From contig NC_082410.1 of assembly GCF_004011695.2 (NCBI RefSeq), positions 186,001 to 250,000 of the forward strand: a DNA stretch of 64,000 nucleotides, given 5' to 3'. The notes beneath the pieces are model-generated. The model saw only the letters and a program-made list of their open reading frames with translations, was not told where the DNA came from and made no database searches. The position numbers and the translations under genes were made by a program. Origin of the DNA: Ascochyta rabiei (taxonomy: Eukaryota; Ascomycota; Dothideomycetes; Pleosporales; Didymellaceae). Positions 1-10,370 of this stretch are shown here, piece after piece (within the stretch, counting starts at the first letter, position 1; each line of letters begins with the position of its first letter).

Positions 1-1428
1 CAACAGTCCCTTAGCACCAGTACCAAAATCCTCCTTTTTTCTACCCCGATCTCGAACCTTCTCCCAGATGGATGGCAGTCCTGTCGCTCCGAACCTTTTC
101 CTTAATGCTTCGTATTCCTCTTTGTCGTACAGCTGCCACCACTCATCTTCAGTGTAGAAGACCCTCGAGTACAGCCACTTCAGCCCACCAAGCTCGCTGG
201 TCTTTTTCTCTAGTTCGCGGTTTGCGCGCACGTACTCGGATTTAGACGATGGATATGGACCCCAGACGCCGATGTTGATGTAATCGCCGTCATATACCCT
301 ACCGCTCTGCTCTTCCCCGCGCACGGACCCTTGGAACTGCCTTGGATGGCCCATGGAGACTCGACCATCCTTTCGGAGCGGACAGAGCCACAGCGGATAG
401 ATGCCGAATTCGTGATCCACGTAGTCGACAAACGCCTCTGCGTTGCCAGCTGGGAAGGCAATGTCCTGGATGATGTACCGGTCTGTGTATCCTGATGCAT
501 GCAGCGCGTGATACATGATCCTTGTGTGCATGAAGTAGTCCAGAAGCACGCGGAAGACGTACCAGAAGGGGACGAAGAAGTGGCGGTATGCATACATGCC
601 CATCCAAAACGCACCGCGGTCGTATCGAAAGAGGTACTCTTCAACTGGTACGAGTTCAGTGGTGGGTTCGCTGGAGGAGACGAGGTTGCGGGCGTGGATC
701 CAGAACCATTCATCCCAGAAGCGCGAGAAGCGGCGGACCGGTATACGTGGAGACGAGGGCTCAAAGACCAAACGTCCTGAAACCACCACCCCGCTTGTTT
801 TCCCGAAAAGCACACCATCGACATAGTCATTGCCGTCCTTTTTCGTCTCCCGCTGAAGCACACTCATCGCCTCACCAGCGCTTCTTGTAGGGTGATAGGT
901 AACCTCAACCCAGCTCTTCAACGGCACAAGACGGATCTCAAGCAGCGTCAGCACTCCCAAGGTCCCGAAGCTTCCTCTCAGCCCCTCGAAGAGATCGGCA
1001 TTCTCGGTCGCGGAGCAAGACACGAGTGAGCCGTCAGCAAGCACGACGTCTGCCCGCACAACCGTCCGATCAAAGAACCCGTACTTGAAACTGCTACTCT
1101 CGCCTGCAGTCCCCACGAAGCCTCCGCCAACGGTGATGCCGGGGAATTCCATCACGACTGGCGGCAAGAATCCCTTTGTCGTGGTCGCTGCAACTAGTGC
1201 GTCCATGGGCACATTCGGTTCGACTAGGGCCGTCTGAGTGGAAGCATTGATGGAGAGGATGTTGTTGAAGGACGAGATGTCGATGATGGCAGACGGATCG
1301 AAAGAGGCATGTCGTGTGGAGTTTGTGCTGCCGTGGTAGATCCGGAAGGGGGTGTGCGTGGTGTGGAAGTGAGTGATGCGGGAGCGAACCGTTGAGACAC
1401 GGCGGTCATGGTCAGCTTGCTTGACCAT
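1..1428 (-). CDS. FAD-linked delta(24)-sterol reductase-like oxidoreductase, C-terminus off window
   Basis: The reading frame is uninterrupted from the ATG at 1428 to the window edge, giving 476 residues; about 30 residues of the family's roughly 505 are missing, so the gene is partial only because of the cut. The FAD-binding core is visible: a YHGST segment near residue 33, then GGGFVGTAGESSSFKYG, which matches the GG-x-GT-x-G-ESSS-KYG flavin loop of DHCR24/Diminuto proteins, followed by the family's DLFEGLRGSFGTLGVLTLLE stretch and the C-terminal WLCP and KWLYSRVFYTEDEWW blocks. Family members reduce the C24 double bond of sterol side chains with FAD; fungal homologues are often of unproven substrate. 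No N-terminal membrane anchor is seen. It lies head-to-head with a paralogue starting at 2134. No intron is needed here, whereas the paralogue has one at the flavin loop. Confidence 0.85.
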   Translation of the reverse strand, partial: MVKQADHDRRVSTVRSRITHFHTTHTPFRIYHGSTNSTRHASFDPSAIIDISSFNNILSINASTQTALVEPNVPMDALVAATTTKGFLPPVVMEFPGITVGGGFVGTAGESSSFKYGFFDRTVVRADVVLADGSLVSCSATENADLFEGLRGSFGTLGVLTLLEIRLVPLKSWVEVTYHPTRSAGEAMSVLQRETKKDGNDYVDGVLFGKTSGVVVSGRLVFEPSSPRIPVRRFSRFWDEWFWIHARNLVSSSEPTTELVPVEEYLFRYDRGAFWMGMYAYRHFFVPFWYVFRVLLDYFMHTRIMYHALHASGYTDRYIIQDIAFPAGNAEAFVDYVDHEFGIYPLWLCPLRKDGRVSMGHPRQFQGSVRGEEQSGRVYDGDYINIGVWGPYPSSKSEYVRANRELEKKTSELGGLKWLYSRVFYTEDEWWQLYDKEEYEALRKRFGATGLPSIWEKVRDRGRKKEDFGTGAKGLL

Positions 1429-2133
1429 TGTGCTGCCTATCTTAGATGTGAAGGGCGCCGATACCGATTCTAGCTGAGGCCAACAAAGACAGATGTTGCT
1501 GTTCTGTTTTCGAGTGGCTTGTTAATTGCCGTTGTTTGCGCTAGTGGTCTAGCCTGTCTCGCAGTGCACGCAAAGGAGTAAAGGTACGCGTGATTGCTGC
1601 AGCGACTGTATCCCCCTAGCTCAGGTTGTATCCTGCTGCAAGTCTGGCTTGATTCCTCGCGTGGCTTACGCTCTCGGTGGCCGGCAACGCAGTTTGAGGC
1701 TGTTGAGTCTTGTCAGCACACGTCACCGTTCTTAGCGGGGTTTCCGTTCCGGGTCTTCCGAACAGCTCAAACGAAGCGCGTCGAGAACGCGTTGTGATGA
1801 GGTTTGCAAGATCCCCGCTGGTTCTCTTGGATTATGATATGAGTGTGATTGAAATCCCAGTTGATGTGCGACACGAGATGGCGAGGCGTCTTGGACGCGT
1901 TTGGACAGTACTTAGACGCTGGAATACGCTTCAATACGCAGCCGAACTTGCCAGCCAGACGGAAAGGAAGGGTCGATAGCTTGGAGTGGGGAGTAGGCTC
2001 AGCCCTGCGCGCTTGTTCAAGACATGGTACCAAGACGACGTGTGCTTTTCGTCCCCATTCCTATTCCTATTCCTTCCCTCCCGCACATTCCTTGCTGTTG
2101 TCAACGACCGAGCAGCATCAATAGCTAGAAGAG
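1429..2133. promoter_or_regulatory. Shared intergenic region between divergent sterol-reductase-like genes
   Basis: This 705-bp gap separates the ATGs of two divergent paralogues, so it must hold both promoters. The small open frames in it show no family features. A pyrimidine-rich run (cattcctattcctattcctt) at about 2058-2080 lies just upstream of the plus-strand start. No clear TATA element was found. Confidence 0.5.
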
Positions 2134-3754
2134 ATGGAAGAACACAAGGGAACAGTCGCAACGCTTGCAGCGCAGGTCAAGCAGTTCAGTGCTTCCAAGA
2201 CGCCATTCCGAATCTACCATGGCTCTACGTTGTCCACGCGGCACTCGCCTCGCCAGCGCAACCAGATCATCGATGTCAGCTCGCTGAATCATGTCCTCAA
2301 GTTCAACGAAATGGAAAAGACGGTTCTCGTCGAGCCCAATGTGCCGATGGATAAGCTTGTGGAAGCTACACTTGCTTGTGGGCTGTTGCCCAAAGTCGTC
2401 ATGGAGCTACCCAACATTACAGTAGGCGGTGGGTAAGTGCAGAGGTTTTCTGATGTGCATCTTCCAAATGACTGTGCAGTATCCAAGTGAACACAACAGA
2501 TGGGAGCTTCGCTGATCAAAACCCCCTCCACACAGCTTCGCGGGAACCAGTGGGGAGAGCAGCTCATTCAGGTATGGTCTTTTCGACCGCACCATCAGAG
2601 GAGCGGAGATCATCCTGGGGAACGGGGACGTGGTCTGGGCATCCGCAGAGGAGCACCGAGAGCTGTTCTTCACGGCAGCCGGGAGTTGCGGCAGTCTCGG
2701 CGTCATCACCCTGCTTGAGATGGAGCTGGTTGATGCAAAGAGCTACGTTGAGCTCGAGTACATTCCAGTCAGCAGTACCGAAGAGGCCGTGGAGCAGCTA
2801 CGACGGCACCAAGAGCAGCCAGACGTCGCGTACATGGACGGCATCCTCTATTCCTTGACCAACGGCGTGGTTATGATCGGACGTCTCAGCAAGCAAAGCC
2901 TTCCTGGAGGGATACAACGATTCGATCGCGCATCAGACCCCTGGTTCTATATGCACGCCGAGTCTGTGCTCAAGCAAAGCAGGCAAGAGGGCGCCCAACC
3001 CACGACCTACAAAGAGAGCATCCCCATCCAAACCTACCTCTTTCGCTACGACCGCGGCGTCTTCTGGTCCGGTCTCCGTGCCTTCAAGTACTTCATGACG
3101 CCTTTCAACGCGCTAACGCGCTATCTGCTCGACCCGTTCATGTACAGCCGCACCATGGTACACGCGTTGCACCGGTCCGGCATCGCCGCACAGACCATCA
3201 TCCAAGACTTCGCAGTCCCCTACTCGTCGGCGAGGGAGTTTGTGGAGTGGACGGAGGAGAGGACGGGCATCTGGCCGCTGTGGCTCTGCCCTGTCAAGTG
3301 TGCGCCGCGAGAGGAACGTAGCTTCTCGCAGGGCCACCACATCACCGAGGACCTACTTCTCGACGTGGGGATCTGGGACATGGGCCCCAAAGACAGCCAT
3401 GCGTTCATCAAGCTGAACCGCGAGTTTGAACAAAAGGTCACGGAGCTGGGGGGCATGAAGTGTCTGTATGCGCACGCGTACTACACGGAGCAAGAGTTTT
3501 GGGATATCTACGACAAGGACAAGTACGTGGACTTGAGGAAGAAGTACCACGCTGAGAGCTTGCCAACGGTGTATGACAAGGTCAAGGTCGACCTTCAGGG
3601 TGTTGCCGGGGGGCAGGCTGTCAGGAAGAAGGAAGGCTGGGGCGAGTGGGCGCACAGGCGGTTTTGGGGTACTTGGCCGTTGGGGGGGATCTATGGGGTT
3701 GCGAGTGCGACCAAAGGCCTTTTGGTCAAGAGCGACTTTTTGTTGAAGAAGTAG
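2134..3754 (+). CDS. FAD-linked delta(24)-sterol reductase-like oxidoreductase (paralogue 2)
   Basis: Two exons, 2134..2432 and 2536..3754, give 505 residues, close to the 516 of human DHCR24. The intron (gtaagt..cacag, 103 bp) interrupts the flavin-binding loop; splicing restores VGGGFAGTSGESSSFRYG, the loop expected from the neighbour at 1-1428. A nearer AG at 2478-2479 would break the frame, so the distal acceptor is chosen. Downstream blocks typical of the family are FTAAGSCGSLGVITLLE, GILYSLTNGVVMIGR, the FRYDRGVFW block, WLCPVKCAP and YAHAYYTEQEFWDIYDKDKY. The likely reaction is FAD-dependent reduction or oxidation of a lipophilic, possibly sterol, substrate; the substrate is inferred only. 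The protein lacks the N-terminal membrane segment of animal DHCR24. It is divergent to, and clearly homologous with, the gene ending its coding at 1428. Confidence 0.88.
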
Positions 3755-4150
3755 GCGGTAGGTTAGCCGTGCGCGCGGCGTTTGCTAGACCTGACAGCTC
3801 GCGAGGACGTCAAAGGGTGTGCGTTGATGACACGACATGACGCCATGACGAGACGAGACGAGACGACGAGGCATGCAGGTGGAATGTGGCGAAAGAAAGG
3901 CAAATAACTGGATCGGTCCCGCGTTGAGATGAAAAGACGGTCACGTGGATGAGAATTCAAGATTCGTCTCCGCTGTCGCTGGCTGCCCCTTGCGGGCGAG
4001 GACGTGCCTGGTGTGCCTGGTGTGCCTGGGCTGGGACCGGTGGCTCGTGATTGGTCCAGACGGCCAGCTGGCTGCTGTCCGAGGGCTTCACAATGGTCTC
4101 GCGGCGCGTTAGCATGACGTCGCCCCGTCCCCCGTCGTCCCGTCACACGC

Positions 4151-4412
4151 GTCAAGGTCAAGGTCAAGGTCAACGTCAACGTCAGTCAAGGTCAACGTCA
4201 ACGTCAAGGTCAAGGTCGAGGTCGAGGTCAAGGTCGAGGTCGAGGTCAACGTCAACTTCAACGTCAACATCAACATCAACATCAACATCAACATCAACAT
4301 CAACATCAACATCAACATCAAAATCAACATCAACATCAACATCAAAATCAACATCAACATCAACATCAACATCAACATCAACATCAAAATCAACATCAAA
4401 ATCAAAATCAAC
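4151..4412. repeat. Hexamer array GTCAAG/GTCAAC grading into ATCAAC
   Basis: About 260 bp of near-perfect six-base units: first GTCAAG, GTCGAG and GTCAAC variants, then a run of CATCAA units with occasional AAATCA variants. Because the unit is six bases, all frames are open. It lies about 0.75-1 kb upstream of the coiled-coil start. Confidence 0.95.
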
Positions 4413-4642
4413 AAAGCAGCACATTGTCTGCCCTGCACAGCCGCTGCACTCCATCAAGACTTGCCAACAGCATTGCCTGCCTGCGCAGACTCGGCGCTTG
4501 CTTCCCCTTCTCGCCACGCAGACGCGTCCACGAACCGACGCGTCTCGACCCCTGCCTGAGAAGAGCGAGATCCTGGTTTGTGGTGCACGGTGACGTAGCG
4601 AAAAAGCCCTCCACGCCCAGCCCAGCCCAGCCCAGCCACCGC

Positions 4643-4741
4643 AATTCACAATTCACAATTCACAATTCACCATTCACAACTCAGCATTCACAATTCACCA
4701 TTCACAACTCAGCATTCACAATTCACCATTCGCCATTCACC
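4643..4741. repeat. ATTCACA-type short tandem array
   Basis: About 100 bp built from 7-8-base units (ATTCACA, ATTCACC, ACTCAGC variants), with a higher-order repeat of roughly 30 bp. It is AT-richer than its surroundings and lies 400-500 bp upstream of the start codon at 5148. Confidence 0.9.
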
Positions 4742-5020
4742 AGCAGCCCGCCGCCCAGTGAGTGCCTGCGACTTCACCCACCAGCCTGGCAGCCCCCCTC
4801 CGCGCTCTTTCCCTCGCAAACCCTTCTTGACCAGCTGCCCTGCCACTGTTGCTGCTGCACAACCCGTTCCCCCACTCCACCACGAGACGCTTGGGCCAGG
4901 ACACGATTGGATCACGGCCCACCTGCAGCGGTTGCCTCTTTTGGTGTTTCTTGGACAGGTACGCATTTTGGACGCGTCTGCGCTGCTGTTGGAGCTACCG
5001 CCGCTGACCTTGGCCAACAC

Positions 5021-5140
5021 GACAGGACACGACAGGACACGACACGACACGACACGATACCACACCACACCACACCACACGATACCACACCACACCACAC
5101 GATACCACACCACACCACACGATACCACACCACACCACAT
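5021..5140. repeat. GACACGACAG and 20-bp GATACCACACCACACCACAC array
   Basis: About 120 bp. The left part repeats ACGACAGGAC and CGACA units; the right part repeats a 20-base unit, GATACCACACCACACCACAC, about four times. It ends about 8 bp before the ATG at 5148, so it probably lies in the transcribed leader. Confidence 0.93.
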
Positions 5141-5147
5141 CGCCATC

Positions 5148-6051
5148 ATGGCTCGTCTCAGCGGCCTGCCCAGTGAGCACCACCACGAGGGGCCCGGTGA
5201 CGCGCCACGACGCAGGCGGGGCCGCCCATCGAAGAGCAGCCAGAGCACCCAGGAAGAGACGACAGTGACCACCACAGCCAAGCGCACCGCCTCGCCCCTC
5301 GCGTCGCAGACCAAGCGCACAAAACGCGTGCAGACCATCATCGAGGAAGACGACGACGACGATGACGGCGCTTTGCAGCTCGAAGCAGAGTTCATGCAAT
5401 CCGTCTCGCGCACGCAGCACACCGACGCCGTCCCCACCCAAGTGCAGTCGTCGCCCATTGTACGCCGCGCACGCCGCTTTTCCGAGCCTGTCGTGACCGC
5501 TCACGACGACAACAACGACGACGACGACGACATTTTCGCCGGACCCTCAACACAGCCTCTCGCGGGCCTGACACCACATCTCGACCGTCTCGGTGCAGCC
5601 CGCGGCAAATTCGCCAGCCGCCGCCGCGAGCGCATGTCTATGCCCGCGCAGCTGCACGTCGAGCGCGTCGACGATGCCGACCTCAACGGCCACCGCTTTC
5701 AGTACGCGCCCCTCACAGCCGTGCTCGACGGTCGCACTCGCCGCCGCCTCCGCCGCAGCCACCTAAGCCAGGAGGTCAACGACATCGAGGACGACAAGAA
5801 GCGGGGCAAGAAGCAGCTGCTGGAACTGCGCCGCGAGCTGAAGAAGCGCGACGACAAGATCAAGGACCTCGAGTTCCGTCTCGAGGCAAGCCGCATGGGT
5901 AACATCCAGATGAGCGACGCCGACCACGACGACCTTGCCCAGCAGCTAGAAGATGCACGCAAGGAGCTCGACGAGCTTCGCAACACCGACGCTTACATGG
6001 GCACTAGCGACCGCGAACTTAGCCGTGCCCTCGATGGCTCCGCCGAACCAT

Positions 6052-6091
<40 letters not shown>

Positions 6092-8576
6092 TGAGCTTCT
6101 GCTGGTCCACCCCGAGGATCTCCACCTTTCCCAAGACCTCGAGATGGAGGACGCGCCGAACGGACGCTTCGCCTCGCGCGTGTTGGAGCTGTCGCAGGAG
6201 GTCACACTCGAGCAGCTGCCCACCTTCAGCCAGTTGCATGTCGACACTCTGCACGATGACGACGATGTCGTGCCCGACAGCATCTCCGACCAGGCTGTCG
6301 AGCGATACGAGCGCGAGATCCAGCAGCTGACGGTCCAGGTCGCTCAGTCGGTTGGTGCTCTGCGCGTCATCACCATCGAGCTTCAGAACCTTGGCTTCCT
6401 CGAGAAAGGGTCCGATGCTCGCGATGTTTTGGTCGCTATGCGCAACGGCTTCGGTGATCTGCGTGCCGCCGTCGAGAAGTTCTTCCCCAACGAGACCGAA
6501 GGCATCACGAACGAGCAACTTCTTCAGAAAGTCCCCAAGCTTTTCAGCGGCATCTTCTACGAGCTGCGCGAGAAGACCGAGCTTGCTGCTAGCTCGCAGC
6601 ACACGGAGGTCCTGTTGCGCCGCCAGTATGAAGGCGTCTTGGACTTGCTCGGCGAGGCTGAGGAGCGCAAGGCGGAGCTCGACAAGAAGGTCTACATGCT
6701 CGACAAGAGCAACGAAGACAAGCAGCGCACCATTGTCGATCTCGAGGAGCGCGTGCAAACTTTGACCGATCTGACAGAAGACCAGGAGGCGGAGCTGAGA
6801 CAGAAGGACCTGCAGAACGACACACTGGTCGAGCAGGTCGACAACAAGGACACCAACCTAGAACGCCTCCGCGAGGCGCTCGACAAATACCGCACCGACC
6901 TCGACACGCTCACTCGCACGACTGCCGAAGTGGAGACCGAATATCAAGAGCGCATTGTGCGGATGGAGGGAGAGCATGCAGACATCGTCGCCGATCTCGA
7001 GGCTCAGCTCGGCGCAGAGCGGGAGGGTCGTGAGACTGCCGAGGATGAGGCTGCTCAGAAGACCGACTTCATTGAAGAGTTGCAAGGTCGTGTTGACCAG
7101 ATGGAAGCCGACTTTGGCTCAATCCACACAACGCTGGCGGATCTGCGTGAGAAGCTGGCCCTCGAGACAGCAGCCCGTTCTACTGCTGAAACTGAGCGCG
7201 ACGAACAAGTCGAGCTGGTATACCAGCACACCAACACCATCGAGAACCTCACCGAGACGATCGCGGACCTCACTGAGCAGCTCGAGGTTGCCAAAGCCAA
7301 CATCATCGCCGAGCGCGAGCAGCGCGAGACTACTGAGGCCGCCTTGGACGAAGCCAACATGCAAATCGAGGGTCTCGAGGACCGTGTCCACCAGCTGGGT
7401 GTTCAAGCCAACGAGCTGCGATCCAAGCTTTTCCAAATCCAGCAAGAGAAGGAGCAGGAGATTGCTGACCTTACCGCTGCGGCTCAAGAGCGTGAAGAGG
7501 AGCTTACCGAGCAGCTGGCTACTGAGCAGGAGCTGCGCGAGGGTGCCCAGCAGGCTATTGCTGATCTGGAGAAGCAGCTCGCGGCGCTTCAGGAGACTCT
7601 GGCAGCCTCCGAGGCGGATCTTGCCAAGATGACCGAGGCTCGTGACCAGCTCGAGGAGGACCGTGAGATTCAAGTCAGCAACATCAGCAACAACCTTGTC
7701 GAATCAGAGGCGAAGCGTGCCGCACTTGAGAGCTCGACCAGCTCGGAAATCACCTCCCTCGAGGCACAAATCACGGACCTCACCAACGAGAACGCTCGTA
7801 AGCAGGCTGAGGTTCAGCGCCTTGCTGAGCGCCTTGTTGAGGCCGAGCAGAACTACGAGCAGGAGAGCACTACCCTCAACGCCAACATCGAACGCCTTGA
7901 GCGCGATCTTGCCGAAGCGCAAGCAGACAACGAAGCATACCGTAAGGAGAATGAGTCGTTGTCTGACCGCGTTGGCCGTGAGGCAGTCGAGCTGCTGAGC
8001 ATCACCAACTCGCACGCCGACGAAACCGGTGCTCTCAAGGTTGTCATTGCAACGCAACAAGACACCATCTCCGAACTGCAAAACCAGGCTGCAACGCGCG
8101 CCACCGAGCACGAGAGCATCCTCTCCGACAAGGACCTCCAGATCGAAGAACTGCACCTCCTGGTCGACGACCGCGCAGAGAAGCTCGTCCAAGTCGAGGC
8201 CGCCCGCCTGGATGTTGTCAAAGAATTCGCCAAGTTTGAGCAAGACACGCGCGAGACCATCGACCGCATGACGCTGCAGCAGCGCGTCCTCCAAGAGCAA
8301 AACGAGGCGCTTGCCGAAGACCTCAAGAAGCGCGGCGCCAGCGCCGTCGCCGCCGTGCGCGCCATGAAGATCCAGGGCCTCGAGGTCAAGACCAAGGGCG
8401 TGGATCTGCACCGCGTGGCGACAGGCAAGGTGGGCAAGGTCAGCGAGAAGGTCAAGGTGGGCAAGAAGACCAAGGGCATCAAGAAGGTGGCCAAGAGGCA
8501 GTGGGACAGCGGGTTCGGCGTCGACGAGAACGTCGAAGAGGAAATCGACGGCGCTGAGGTTGGTGAGGCTGCTTGA
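5148..8576 (+). CDS. Large acidic coiled-coil protein with N-terminal AT-hook
   Basis: The ATG at 5148 is preferred because the frame upstream only translates repeats; it gives 1142 residues without introns. Near residues 22-31 is RRRRGRPSKSS, an AT-hook-like basic motif with a GRP core, followed by a basic Thr/Lys-rich stretch. Acidic runs follow, including about 13 Asp near residue 302. From about residue 205 to 1050 the sequence is dominated by heptad-rich Glu/Leu/Arg/Gln segments (for example LEERVQTLTDLTEDQEAEL), indicating long coiled coils. The C-terminus is Lys-rich (about 1090-1120) and ends with a conserved-looking KRQWDSGFG segment and an acidic tail. This architecture suggests a nuclear or spindle/chromatin scaffold, but no family could be assigned. 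The codons for the Asp run are a GAC microsatellite (6053-6092). Confidence 0.85.
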
Positions 8577-8742
8577 AGCTCTTCTTGTATAAGCACGCGC
8601 TTGATGACGTTCGACTGCTGGATGTCACAGCACTTATTTCTTTTGGATCAAATTTGTCTTCGTTATCATCACTCTGCTTGGTTTGCGTTGCGTTGTTCAG
8701 ATACCTCGTTTTCACACACGAGATTCAACGATGCCTCTTACT

Positions 8743-8852
8743 CTTACTTACTTCTGCTTCTACTTCTGCTTCTACTTCTGCTTCTGCTTCTGCTTCTACT
8801 TCTGCTTCTACTTCTGCTTCTACTTCCGCTGCCGCTTCCGCTTCAACTAGGC
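8743..8852. repeat. CTTCTR hexamer microsatellite
   Basis: About 110 bp of CTTCTA, CTTCTG and a few CTTCCG units, about 170 bp downstream of the coiled-coil stop codon. All three plus frames read through it. Confidence 0.93.
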
Positions 8853-8993
8853 GCTTGCTTCGCGACTCTACTTTGTAGCCGCTAAGCAGGATACCTGTAG
8901 TTGTACCTGTAGCTATAGCTATACTCATAGTCGTAGTCACTGTTACATTCTGTCTTCCATTTCTTTGCATAGCGCGGCGTGTCTCTTGGTGAA

Positions 8994-9076
8994 TTGGACT
9001 GGACTGGATTGGACAGGACAGGACAGGACAGGATAGGATAGGCATACAGGGTACAGTAGGTAGGTAGGTAGGTAGG
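8994..9076. repeat. GGACA pentamer array and TAGG tetramer array
   Basis: GGACT/GGATT/GGACA pentamers from about 8996 to 9040, followed after a short spacer by six TAGG tetramers at about 9056-9075. Simple-sequence DNA with no coding sign. Confidence 0.9.
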
Positions 9077-10370
9077 CAGGACATGGTTACAATATGAGCA
9101 CAAACGGGTCTCGGTCTTTTTTTGGTCTTTGATAGCAAGAGGGAAAACTGCTTCTTGTCTTGCCTCGCTTGTCCTTTTCCTTGTGGTGATGGTGGTGATG
9201 GTGCTGCAGTCTTCTCAAGCGAGGTTGAGCTCGATCAAACTCGAGCTCGAGTTCGAGTGGGTGCTCTGATCTACCGGTATCGGCAATCTCCTTCATCTCA
9301 ACCGACCAGACCACCGCGCACCGGCCTGTAGCTAACTAACTACCCCACCTCGCATCACCAAGCAGACCGACCCTCTCCCCTTCCCCTTCCCTTCCCCGTT
9401 TCCCCATTTCCCTTTCCCTTTCCAGTACGCACGTTCTGAAGCCCCCGGAATCCCCCACCCAAATCCGCGACGCGCCATGCACAGGGTCGTGCATGCCCAT
9501 GCGAAACAAGTGCGAAACGCCACGGCCGTCCTCCCCTCCCCACAGACAGGCAATACACGTGACACAGCGACAGCGACACCTGCCGACGCGTCGGCGCGCG
9601 GCGCTGTAAGGCGGCGGGACGATCCGGCTCTATCGCTTGGACACGAACTTGGAAGGGCGCGGGCCGCGTCTGTTCGTGTGCGTGTGGGTGTATGTACATG
9701 TACATGTACGTGTAGAAGCAGGTGTATAACGACCCATGCATCAACCATCCACCACCGTCCGCACAACACCGCGCAGGCAGAGTCTTGGCACGAGGACTTT
9801 GCAACGACGCAGCCCGGTAAAGCAAACCGAGTCAAAGCAAAACAAACCAGACATGCCCACTACCAACGACAACAACAAGAACCATCAAGCGAACCAACAT
9901 CCCCTCGGAAGAAACAGTCCTCTTCCTCTTCCTCGCCTTCGGCATCCTACTCCTGCTCATTCTGAGATTGCTGGTACTAGGGCTGTAGACCTATTCCCGC
10001 ACCGTGACGCTCGCATCCTTATCGAAGACCCTTCCTCTTCCTCCTCCTCCTCGGCACTTTCCTCTTCTGGTGGGACTACCGCGACTGAAAAAAGGGACTA
10101 AAAGGGACTGCAAGGGGCTCCCGAGTCTGGGAGAAGCAGAGGAAAGCGAGCAAGAGGGCACTACGGGCTTTGGAGAAGGGTGGGCGGGCGAGTTGGAGGT
10201 GTAGGAGCCGACTGCGGACGGATGAGGAGATAGAAATGACGGGGGGGGTATTGCGTTGGAGAAGTGCAGTGGCAGTGAGCAGGGAGAGTGGAAAGGGGTT
10301 TTGGAATCTGAAGAGGTGAATGTGATTTCCTTCTTTCTCGTTGAGCGGGTTGAGGATAAGTTTACGAGGC

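Larger units (their letters stand above)
3755..5147. other. Repeat-rich 1.4-kb leader upstream of coiled-coil gene
   Basis: No convincing gene. Several long open frames here (for example 4051-4593 on plus and 4182-4649 on minus) are translations of hexamer repeats and show Ser-Thr or Asp-Val periodicity only. The stretch holds three separate simple-sequence arrays, listed individually, plus a short CCCAG run at about 4612-4636. The frame of the downstream gene stays open back to 4758, but that extension only translates repeats and lacks an ATG before 5148. Confidence 0.6.
8577..10370. other. 1.8-kb intergenic region rich in microsatellites
   Basis: No supported gene. It holds the CTTCTR array and the GGACA/TAGG arrays listed separately, a GGTGAT run near 9183-9203, an AGCTCGAG-rich palindromic stretch near 9238-9260, a polypyrimidine tract at 9361-9425, and a TGTACA run near 9690-9712. 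Open frames at 9477-9965 and 10004-10204 have biased composition. One hydrophobic frame at 9899-9988 is discussed as a finding. Confidence 0.6.

Noticed and set aside
4051..4649. Open frames on both strands with Ser-Thr or Asp-Val repeats
   Set aside because: They translate a six-base tandem array, which has no stop in several frames.
9477..9965. Plus-strand frame of 162 codons
   Set aside because: Low-complexity Arg/Ser/Thr/Gln composition through microsatellites, with no motif or splice support.
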